6,769 nucleotides of DNA, taken from the NCBI GenBank assembly GCA_964550025.1, contig CAZJYI010000324.1:1-6769 (forward strand), given 5' to 3'. A program made the translations under genes and the position numbers. This document shows, piece by piece, positions 1-4,919 of this stretch. The stretch comes from CAZJYI01 sp964550025 (GTDB lineage: Bacteria; Verrucomicrobiota; Kiritimatiellia; UBA8416; CAYOBW01). Under the pieces are notes generated by a model. The model was not told the origin of the DNA and did not search any database. It saw only the letters and a program-made list of their open reading frames with translations. How positions within the stretch are numbered: the stretch's first letter is position 1; every line of letters starts with the position of its first letter.

Positions 1-75
1 TGGAACATTGTGCTTGGCTCGCTCAGCAACGTCCTGTCCAATCCCGCCAACGTCGAGGACCCGGACGTCGAGTGA
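1..75 (+). CDS. 3' end of an unidentified plus-strand gene (partial)
   Basis: The frame is open from the first base and ends at a TGA at 73-75. The 24 visible residues end in an acidic tail, NPANVEDPDVE, after a mildly hydrophobic stretch, WNIVLGSLSNVL. I do not recognise the protein, and too little is present to assign a function or localisation. It is the only plus-strand gene suggested in the window. It would converge on the minus-strand zinc-ribbon/pilin-like gene, with a REP doublet filling the gap between them, a common position for such elements. The coding call rests only on the open frame, its plausible composition and its placement before the repeat. A chance open frame of this length is possible. 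Confidence 0.45.
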   Translation, partial: WNIVLGSLSNVLSNPANVEDPDVE

Positions 76-126
76 GAGGCGCCGGGACTCCCCATCCCCG
101 TACCGCCCTGCTCTCGCGGGGTGACA

Positions 127-237
127 AGTAGCGCCGGCTTTTCAGCCGGTGACGGGTTGCGACGGCATCCTGCCGGCGTCACGACCGGCCGGCTGAAACC
201 CGACCTCACTGTTCACCGGCTGAAAGCCGGCGCTACT
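127..237. repeat. REP doublet, family A (GTAG plus CCGGCT/AGCCGG hairpin, GTAG at the outer ends)
   Basis: The left arm at 127-152 and right arm at 213-237 are near-perfect inverted copies of about 25 nt, differing by one extra T in the left arm. Each arm, read inward from its outer end, starts AGTAGCGCCGGCT. A GTAG tetranucleotide therefore sits beside a small hairpin, CCGGCT/AGCCGG, with a 3-4 nt loop. GTAG beside a hairpin is the known signature of REP sequences mobilised by RAYT (REP-associated tyrosine) transposases. The 60-bp spacer can pair further, with CGGGTT at 153-158 against AACCCG at 197-202, and holds another GCCGGCTGAAA-like piece near 189-198. The element fills the gap between two convergent genes. 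The right arm begins only 3 bp beyond the stop codon of the pilin-like gene. It may also act as a transcript-end structure, but no T-run is seen. Confidence 0.8.
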
Positions 238-240
238 CGA

Positions 241-813
241 TCACCGTCCCGGCTCGCGAGCCGACGGCGGCGGGCGAGCCGAGGTCGGCGGATGCGGGTG
301 CGAATGCGCGGTCGGCCCCGACGCGTGAAAGACGCAGACCGGATCCTCCCCGACGGCGCCGACCCGGTACGATGTCTCAAACGACTTCTGCGGGTCTCTC
401 GGGCAGAAAAGAGAGCCACTATCGGACTGCGACGGGCCGAGAAGCGCTTTGACATCCGCCACCGGCAACGCGTCGCCCGGGTTCGCGGCGCGCTCCAGGA
501 CCAACTGCTCCTTGGCGTGCTCGATCAGGCGGATGTTGTTGATGCAGACCTTCTCCTGCGTCACCGACCGCGCCTTGACGAGAGAAGGTATCGCGATCGC
601 GGCGAGCAAGCCGATCACGGGTATCGCCATAAGACCGATGCCCCCTGCAATCAGACAGCCGATCCACCAGGTGCTCTGCTTCTTCGCCGGTCACGCCATC
701 GGCGGCACGGGCGGCGGCATCGGAGCCGCCTTCAAAGGATGACCGCACGCCGGACAGGACACCGCTTCATCCGACACATCATGCTGACACGCGGGACACT
801 TGATCAACGCCAT
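241..813 (-). pseudogene. Zinc-ribbon/pilin-like membrane protein gene interrupted by an in-frame TGA
   Basis: Reading begins at ATG 813-811, eight bases after a strong AGGAGG. It encodes a two-CxxC zinc ribbon (Cys 6, 9, 20, 23) and a proline-rich linker, then hits TGA at 693-691 (codon 41). The same frame continues without a break: a Lys/Gln/Ser patch, STWWIGCLIAGGIGL, and a hydrophobic segment with AAIAIPSLVKAR like the first helix of type II/IV pilins (about codons 48-79). The region CINNIRLIEHAKEQLVLE follows, then a pilin-like C-terminal part with FCPRD and VGAVGEDPVC. Zinc ribbon, linker, membrane helix and pilin-like domain are the expected order for one protein, so the TGA looks like a single nonsense change. 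The last 25 or so residues are His/Pro/Arg-rich and may be extra. Its role is unknown; membrane-anchored or secretion-related is a guess. Alternatives are two separate peptides, with restart at ATG 630 or nearby, or a sequencing error. TGA is a normal stop elsewhere here. Confidence 0.75.
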
Positions 814-821
814 TTTCGACC

Positions 822-827
822 CCTCCT
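822..827 (-). promoter_or_regulatory. Strong ribosome binding site of the zinc-ribbon/pilin-like gene
   Basis: The minus strand reads AGGAGG, 8 nt before ATG 813. This fixes the start at the zinc ribbon rather than at the later ATG at 630. It supports reading the downstream pilin-like frame as the severed second part of one gene. Confidence 0.75.
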
Positions 828-857
828 CTGTTGCTTAACACCTCTCAGACAGCAAAC

Positions 858-922
858 CCGAAATCCGAATACCGAAATCCGAAACAAACTCGAAAACCGA
901 AGGCTCGAATGCCCGAAAACGA
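858..922. repeat. Heptanucleotide tandem repeat, CCGAAAT family
   Basis: Four adjacent 7-bp units (CCGAAAT, CCGAATA, CCGAAAT, CCGAAAC) occupy 858-885. A decayed A-rich tail follows to about 922, with further CGAAAA, CCGAAGG and CCCGAAAAC pieces. It lies in the 192-bp gap between the Uma2 gene and the zinc-ribbon gene, upstream of the latter on the minus strand. Apart from this array, the next one and a stretch at 923-965 in which I see no structure, the gap holds nothing I can identify. Heptamer arrays resemble the STRR sequences known from cyanobacteria, but relatedness is not implied. Confidence 0.7.
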
Positions 923-965
923 CCGGATGCTCTAACTGCGTGCGCCCCGTCCACGCTCACCAGTA

Positions 966-1035
966 CCCGATAACTGACAGCCGACAACCAATAACCGATA
1001 ACTGATCACCGATCACTGATCACTGATGACTGATC
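966..1035. repeat. Heptanucleotide tandem repeat, ACTGATC family
   Basis: Ten 7-bp units keep a single phase. From left to right they are CCCGATA, ACTGACA, GCCGACA, AACCAAT, ACCGATA, ACTGATC, ACCGATC, ACTGATC, ACTGATG and ACTGATC. The right half is well conserved and the left half decayed, which suggests growth or repair at the gene-proximal end. The array extends 30 bp into the 3' end of the Uma2 gene and provides its stop codon. The consensus has TGA on both strands, so any reading frame entering three intact units is closed. Confidence 0.8.
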
Positions 1036-1671
1036 ACCACTCTCCTCACTCCCCCCGGCATCCCGCCCATACGGCGGACGCCCCTCTCTGACCATCTCGA
1101 TCCGCTCTCCCGGCTCGATCGGAAAGTCAAAAAGCCGCTCCAGGTCGATCGTCAGGTCAGGGAAACGTCTGCTCAGGAGCGTGTCCTCTTTCCCGTAGAC
1201 ACCCGCGAGGCGGTATTCGTCGCCATCCAGCGCGAACACTTCCACCGTGTGCGGATAGGGTGTGACCAGCCAGACCTCCTGAACGCCGCTCGCCGCATAC
1301 AAGCGCAGCTTCCGAACGCGGTCAAAGGCCGCCGTCGAGGGGGACAGGACCTCAATCACCAGCGTGGGCGCGCCCTCGATGTGGGTGCGCTTCATCTTGC
1401 TCTTGTCGCACACCACGAGCAAGTCCGGCTGGACCACGTCTTCTTCCGACAGTTTGACGTCGGTGGGTGATACGTAGACCTTGCAGGGCCTGTCCAGGAA
1501 GGCGTTCGCCATCTGCCGGCTGAGCTCCGTCACGATATCCTGGTGCCGAAGGTTCGGCGCGGGCGTCATCGCGAAGGTCTCACCCCCGATGATCTCCCAG
1601 CGCTCGTCGTCGGGCCACGACTGGTAGTCACGCCACGTGAACCGTGCTGTTTTCCTCGCCGCTTCAGACAT
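1006..1671 (-). CDS. Uma2-family (DUF820) PD-(D/E)XK endonuclease-like protein
   Basis: This 221-residue protein has the features of the Uma2 family of presumed restriction-type nucleases. It has an N-terminal WRDYQSWPDDERWEIIGGE segment leading to MTPAP and a conserved RHQ (about 23-44). The acidic QPDLLVV strand places Asp83. The strand LVIEVLSPST places Glu107. Then comes KLRLYAASGVQEVWLV with Lys121. Asp83, Glu107 and Lys121 fit the D-ExV-K active site, so it should be catalytically intact. The fold ends near residue 183. The remaining 38 residues are a loose charged tail whose last 10 or so are encoded by the heptamer array. The start at ATG 1671 is supported by GGAGGT at 1680-1685, 8 nt upstream. 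It stands alone, with no partner methylase or toxin-antitoxin gene beside it. The true biological role of the family is poorly established, and members often occur in many copies per genome. Confidence 0.88.
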   Translation of the reverse strand: MSEAARKTARFTWRDYQSWPDDERWEIIGGETFAMTPAPNLRHQDIVTELSRQMANAFLDRPCKVYVSPTDVKLSEEDVVQPDLLVVCDKSKMKRTHIEGAPTLVIEVLSPSTAAFDRVRKLRLYAASGVQEVWLVTPYPHTVEVFALDGDEYRLAGVYGKEDTLLSRRFPDLTIDLERLFDFPIEPGERIEMVREGRPPYGRDAGGSEESGDQSSVISDR

Positions 1672-1679
1672 GATGACGT

Positions 1680-1685
1680 ACCTCC
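1680..1685 (-). promoter_or_regulatory. Ribosome binding site of the Uma2-family gene
   Basis: GGAGGT on the minus strand, 8 nt before ATG 1671, is a near-ideal Shine-Dalgarno. It decides the start of the Uma2-family reading frame. Confidence 0.7.
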
Positions 1686-1783
1686 GGCAAGTTTCTTACC
1701 ACCCTCGAACGGCTGACGCAATCTCAGAAGCTCCGCGGTCGGCAGCTCTCGCTACAACCGGGAACGCCTGTCCCTCGCGCCAT

Positions 1784-1860
1784 GGGGACGCCCTCACGGG
1801 CGCACTACAAACACAGATGCGGGATTCCCTCGTTCGTAGTGCGCCCGTAAGGGCGTCTCC
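1784..1860. repeat. REP doublet, family B (GTAG plus GCCC/GGGC hairpin, GTAG at the inner ends)
   Basis: The arms at 1784-1808 and 1836-1860 are 25-nt inverted copies matching at 23 of 25 positions. Read from the inner ends, both start GTAGTGCGCCCGT and continue to GGGCGTC. Each arm is itself a hairpin, GCCC/GGGC with a 3-4 base loop, preceded by GTAG. The two arms diverge from a 27-bp spacer, the opposite arrangement from the doublet at 127-237, and the hairpin sequence is different. It lies in the 258-bp gap between the mazG stop and the Uma2 start. In the rest of that gap I see no gene, no convincing promoter and no T-run terminator. Confidence 0.8.
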
Positions 1861-1929
1861 GTAGTAGCAAGGGAGGGAGAGAGAGCAAGGCGCAACGACG
1901 GCGTTCTTTCACACCTGACCTTCGTGCTG

Positions 1930-2736
1930 TCAAGCGTTGCCCGCCGACCCCGCCCTCTCCCCCTCCTTCGCCGCCTCCCAGTGCCGGTCCATTTCCTCGA
2001 GGGTGCAGTCGGTGAGCTCGCGGCCTTCGTCGCGTATGGCGCGCTCCACGTGCTGGAAGCGTCGGATGAACTTGCTGATCGTCTCGTCGAGAGCGTCCCC
2101 GGCGTGGATCTTCTGAAAGCGGCTCAGGTTGACGACGGCAAAGAGCAGATCGCCGATCTCCTCCCTCACTTTGTCCATATCGCCGCCGGCCATCGCCTCA
2201 CGGATCTCCCCCAGTTCCTCTTCGACCTTGGCCATCACGTCGTCCACCTCGGCCCAGTCGAAACCGACCCTGGCGGCACGGCTCTGGATGCGATGCGCGC
2301 GCCGCAACGACGGCAGATGACGCGGCACACCGTCCACGACCGATTGGCGGCTTTCCCCCTTCTCCTCCGCCTTGATGGCCTCCCAGTTGCGGAGGACCTC
2401 GTCGGAACCGCTGACGGCCACGTCCCCGAAGACGTGCGGGTGCCGCCGCACGAGCTTCTCCGCGATGCGCTCCGCAACGTCGTCGAAGGTGAACTGCCCC
2501 TGCTCCTCGCGGATGCGGGCCTGCAGCACGATCTGCAGAAGCACGTCACCGAGCTCCTCGGCATGGTGCTCAGGATCGCCGGAATCGATCGCGTCCAGGA
2601 CCTCGTAGCTTTCTTCGATAAGGTACGGCTTGAGGGTGTCGAGCGTCTGCTTCCGATCCCACGGACAACCGCCTTCGCCGCGCAGACGCGCAACGATGTC
2701 GAGCAGTCGGTCCATGGAACGTTGGTGGGCTGTCAT
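1930..2736 (-). CDS. mazG: MazG nucleoside triphosphate pyrophosphohydrolase
   Basis: MazG hydrolyses (d)NTPs, including damaged or non-canonical ones, to the monophosphate and pyrophosphate; it is a cytosolic house-cleaning enzyme. The 268-residue protein matches the two-domain form (E. coli MazG is about 263). The first domain has GCPWDRKQT at 23-31, EESYEVLDAID at 41-51 and EELGD at 60-64, supplying the metal-binding acidic residues. RRHPHVFGD follows at 98-106. The second domain has GFDW at 159-161, EEELGEI at 172-178, EEIGDLLFAVVN at 192-203 and KFIRRF at 222-227. I chose ATG 2736 (MTAHQRSMDRLLDIV) because the family starts there. The frame stays open back to ATG 2877, but that would overlap the end of thiC by about 85 bases and add 47 residues unlike the family. 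The ribosome binding site is weak (GGGTAGG, 6 nt upstream). It is the third gene of the unit starting at the 4881-4909 promoter, 56 bp after thiC. Confidence 0.95.
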   Translation of the reverse strand: MTAHQRSMDRLLDIVARLRGEGGCPWDRKQTLDTLKPYLIEESYEVLDAIDSGDPEHHAEELGDVLLQIVLQARIREEQGQFTFDDVAERIAEKLVRRHPHVFGDVAVSGSDEVLRNWEAIKAEEKGESRQSVVDGVPRHLPSLRRAHRIQSRAARVGFDWAEVDDVMAKVEEELGEIREAMAGGDMDKVREEIGDLLFAVVNLSRFQKIHAGDALDETISKFIRRFQHVERAIRDEGRELTDCTLEEMDRHWEAAKEGERAGSAGNA

Positions 2737-2751
2737 GCCGGGCCTACCCAG

Positions 2752-2783
2752 TGACTCGGTGACTTCATGACGGGATGACTCCG
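2752..2783. repeat. Short TGACNNNN octamer array between thiC and mazG
   Basis: TGAC recurs at 2752, 2760, 2768 and 2776, an exact 8-bp period (TGACTCGG, TGACTTCA, TGACGGGA, TGACTCCG). The array occupies most of the 56-bp spacer just upstream of the weak mazG ribosome binding site. It is short and imperfect, so it could be chance. It resembles the other short-period arrays in this window in having TGAC/TGAT cores. Confidence 0.4.
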
Positions 2784-2792
2784 TGGTGAGGG

Positions 2793-4106
2793 CTATTCCG
2801 GCTGCGCCGGGTGGGCCGCGCGCTCGTTCTCCCGCAGCCGCTGCGTCGTACGCACGGCGCAGAACTCGCGCCCGCACATGGAACAGTGGTCGGGCTCGCC
2901 GGCGTCTTCGCTCTTCGCGGCCTCGTAACGGCCCCGTGCCTCCGGACCGTCCAGCGCCAATTCGAACTGCCGCTCCCAGTCAAAGGCGCAACGGGCACGC
3001 GCCATGGCGTCGTCGGCATCCCGTGCCCCGGGCAGTCCCCGTGCGACGTCCGCGGCATGGGCGGCAATACGGTAAGCCACCACGCCGTGGCGCACATCGT
3101 CCGCCGTCGGGAGGCCGAGATGCTCGGCGGGCGTCACGTAGCAGAGCAGGGAAGCACCGTAGTACGCCGCGGCGGTCGCGCCGATGCTGGAGGTGATGTG
3201 ATCGTACCCGGGCGCAATGTCCGTCACGACCGGCCCCAGAACGTAGAAGGGGGCATGGTCGCAGCGCTCGGCTTCACGCTCCATGTTCATCTGGATCTCG
3301 TTGAACGGTATGTGGCCCGGCCCTTCCACCATGACCTGGACACCGCACTCGCGGCATCGCTGCACGAGCTCGCCCAGCACGTCCAACTCGGCAAACTGCG
3401 CTTCGTCGCTCGCGTCCGCCAGGCAACCGGGTCGCAGTCCGTCACCGAGCGACACCGTGACATCGTGCCGGCGGCAGATGTCCAGGACCTCGTCCCAGCG
3501 CGTGTACAGCGGGTTCTGCCGCTCGTTATGCTGCATCCACTCCGCCACGATGGCCCCGCCCCGGCTGGCAATGCCCATCAACCGCTTCGTTGCAAGCGGC
3601 ACGTGCTCCCTGAGCAGTCCCGCGTGAAGGGTCATGAAGTCAACGCCCTGCTCCGCCTGTTCCTCGATAACCGAGAGAAACAGGGATTCGGTGAAATCCT
3701 CGATGCGGCCGCCGGCGCGCGAGAAAGCCTCGTAGAAAGGAACGGTTCCCAGCGGTACGGGGCAATGCTCGATCATCGCACGGCGCAACGGGCCAAGCCC
3801 GGGACCCACGCTCAGATCCATCACAAAATCCACACCCGCGGACAACGCGGTGTCGAGCTTGGCAAGCTCGTCGTCGAGGCAGGAACGCTCGGTCGAACGC
3901 CCGAGATTGGCGTTGACCTTGGTACGAAAACGCCGCCCCACCACCATCGGGCGCGCGGCGCCGTGTTTCGGATTGTACGGGATTACGGCATGCCCACACG
4001 CCACGTCACCCCGGACGGCGTCCGCTGGGACGGACTCCGCGCGCGCGACCGTCTCCATCTCCGGAGTCGTCAGGCCGTGACGTGCCTGCTCGAGCTGAGT
4101 AGTCAT
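2793..4106 (-). CDS. thiC: Phosphomethylpyrimidine (HMP-P) synthase ThiC
   Basis: ThiC is a radical-SAM enzyme that rearranges aminoimidazole ribotide (AIR) into the pyrimidine phosphate HMP-P for thiamine. The 437-residue protein is the short bacterial/archaeal form, without the N-terminal extension seen in E. coli or Bacillus ThiC. Visible signatures are KVNANLGRS at 63-71, LHAGLLREH at 160-168, SLGDGLRPG at 219-227, DEAQFAEL at 234-241, EGPGHIP at 261-267 and TDIAPGYDHITSSIGA at 295-310. The C-terminal CxxCxxxxC [4Fe-4S] motif is intact (Cys408, Cys411, Cys416). Its ATG overlaps the stop of the upstream HAD-like gene (ATGA). No Shine-Dalgarno is visible before it, so translation probably depends on coupling. 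The paralogous 5-hydroxybenzimidazole synthase BzaF/HbzA of anaerobic cobamide synthesis resembles ThiC. The motifs look like true ThiC, but this cannot be fully settled by eye. No other thi or cobamide gene is in the window. Confidence 0.95.
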   Translation of the reverse strand: MTTQLEQARHGLTTPEMETVARAESVPADAVRGDVACGHAVIPYNPKHGAARPMVVGRRFRTKVNANLGRSTERSCLDDELAKLDTALSAGVDFVMDLSVGPGLGPLRRAMIEHCPVPLGTVPFYEAFSRAGGRIEDFTESLFLSVIEEQAEQGVDFMTLHAGLLREHVPLATKRLMGIASRGGAIVAEWMQHNERQNPLYTRWDEVLDICRRHDVTVSLGDGLRPGCLADASDEAQFAELDVLGELVQRCRECGVQVMVEGPGHIPFNEIQMNMEREAERCDHAPFYVLGPVVTDIAPGYDHITSSIGATAAAYYGASLLCYVTPAEHLGLPTADDVRHGVVAYRIAAHAADVARGLPGARDADDAMARARCAFDWERQFELALDGPEARGRYEAAKSEDAGEPDHCSMCGREFCAVRTTQRLRENERAAHPAQPE

Positions 4107-4837
4107 TTGACGAGATCGTCGAACAGGGAGAGGATGGACTTGATGAGGTCGCGGTCAAGGGCATCCGCAACGAATGAAGCTCCCCCGAAGTCCTGGAAGG
4201 CCGTGTGCTCGTCGGGGACAACCACGCAACTCATACCGGCCGACAGGGCGGCCCTGCAGGAACCGGCGCTCGTAGCCAGAACAACGCACAGTGCGGGCGC
4301 CACCGAGAGTTCCTTGGCAAGCTTCAACCACGTATCAGCGCTCGGGTAGTTCCGATCTTCAACCGAGTTTGACAGCAGGACCATCAGATCCTCCCGAATG
4401 CCCACCCGCTCGGCAACCACATTGGCCAACTCGTCGTTCAACATGCTGATGGCGCCAACGGAGATGTCCCGCACCTTCGCCTCGGCCACGAGCTTGACAA
4501 CGGCATTGTTGACGGCACAGTCGCTGGACACCAGCGCGGCCCCGTACGCCTCGTGGAACGCACCCAACAGCTTCTCAGCCGAGATTCTCTTGTCTCCTGC
4601 GCATTCGACGATCGCCGGAATGGACAGGGCAGGCGGCATCGGAATGCAGTGCTTTGCAAAGAGGCCGTAGTTCATCGTCACGTTCTTTTCGGCCAGGATG
4701 CGCTCCATCGTCGCGTATGCTGCGTGCCGGCCGGCCAGGCCGACGTTGTCCAGTTCAAAGAGCAATGCGCGCGGAAGGACCGCCTCCGCGACATGCGAAT
4801 CCTGATTGACCTGCTGACTATTGGTGGTATCTGCCAT
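4103..4837 (-). CDS. Degenerate HAD-superfamily protein, probable pseudoenzyme
   Basis: The 244-residue protein has the layout of beta-phosphoglucomutase-like HAD phosphatases: strand 1 at 24-30, a helical cap at about 38-105, then the Rossmann core. The catalytic positions are altered. Motif I, normally DxDGT, is E28-L-D30-N-V, so the nucleophile Asp is Glu. Motif III, normally a Lys before PxPD, is Tyr164 in YPSADTW. Motif IV, normally ED, is A188-T189 in VVLATSAGSCRAALSAGM. Only D30 and a Ser near 131 (motif II) survive. Phosphatase activity is therefore unlikely; a binding, scaffolding or regulatory role is inference. An extra hydrophilic stretch of about 20 residues precedes strand 1. 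ATG 4837 has a weak GGGAAG 5 nt upstream. It is the first gene after the 4881-4909 promoter, and its stop overlaps the thiC start by 4 bp, so the two should be made together. Confidence 0.8.
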   Translation of the reverse strand: MADTTNSQQVNQDSHVAEAVLPRALLFELDNVGLAGRHAAYATMERILAEKNVTMNYGLFAKHCIPMPPALSIPAIVECAGDKRISAEKLLGAFHEAYGAALVSSDCAVNNAVVKLVAEAKVRDISVGAISMLNDELANVVAERVGIREDLMVLLSNSVEDRNYPSADTWLKLAKELSVAPALCVVLATSAGSCRAALSAGMSCVVVPDEHTAFQDFGGASFVADALDRDLIKSILSLFDDLVK

Positions 4838-4880
4838 GCTTGCTTCCCGGGAGTTGTCACCTGTTTACATAGAGACGCGC

Positions 4881-4909
4881 ATACTACAGGCGCACGGCGG
4901 CCAAGTCAA
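4881..4909 (-). promoter_or_regulatory. Sigma70-type promoter for the HAD-like/thiC/mazG unit
   Basis: On the minus strand, TTGACT (4909-4904) and TAGTAT (4886-4881) are separated by exactly 17 bp. Both boxes are close to TTGACA and TATAAT. The predicted start is near 4874, giving a leader of about 37 nt before ATG 4837. It lies in the 82-bp gap after nnr. No terminator separates nnr from it, so read-through from acpS-nnr is also possible. Confidence 0.6.
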
Positions 4910-4919
4910 CTCAAGACGC

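Noticed and set aside
96..121. A terminator hairpin (CCCCG/CGGGG) after the plus-strand partial gene
   Set aside because: The stem is only 5 bp, the loop is 16 nt, and there is no following T-run.
640..693. Selenocysteine insertion at the TGA of the pilin-like gene
   Set aside because: The position is a linker with no redox or Cys-equivalent role, and no convincing bacterial SECIS hairpin follows.
241..813. A changed genetic code with TGA as a sense codon
   Set aside because: TGA is the stop of mazG, the HAD-like gene, nnr, acpS and the Uma2 gene, all ending where their families end.
121..1005. A 294-codon plus-strand frame starting in the REP doublet
   Set aside because: It crosses two repeats and the opposite strand of the zinc-ribbon/pilin-like gene. 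It begins at a GTG with no ribosome binding site, and its composition is shadow-like.
858..1035. A CRISPR array in the repetitive gap
   Set aside because: The repeats are 7-bp tandem units with no spacers, and no cas gene is present.
1693..1721. A promoter TTGCGT-17-TAAGAA before the Uma2-family gene
   Set aside because: Both boxes are poor matches, and the predicted start would fall at the edge of the ribosome binding site.
1924..2754. A 276-codon plus-strand frame across mazG
   Set aside because: It is antisense to MazG domains and contains no recognised motif.
2737..2877. A longer mazG start at ATG 2877
   Set aside because: It would overlap the thiC 3' end and translate the TGAC array. 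The added residues do not look like MazG, whose usual start matches ATG 2736.
2811..4349. A 512-codon open frame on the plus strand across thiC
   Set aside because: It is antisense to a clearly recognised ThiC and HAD-like gene, has no family motif, is rich in Arg/His/Pro, and is explained by GC-biased codons leaving the opposite strand open.
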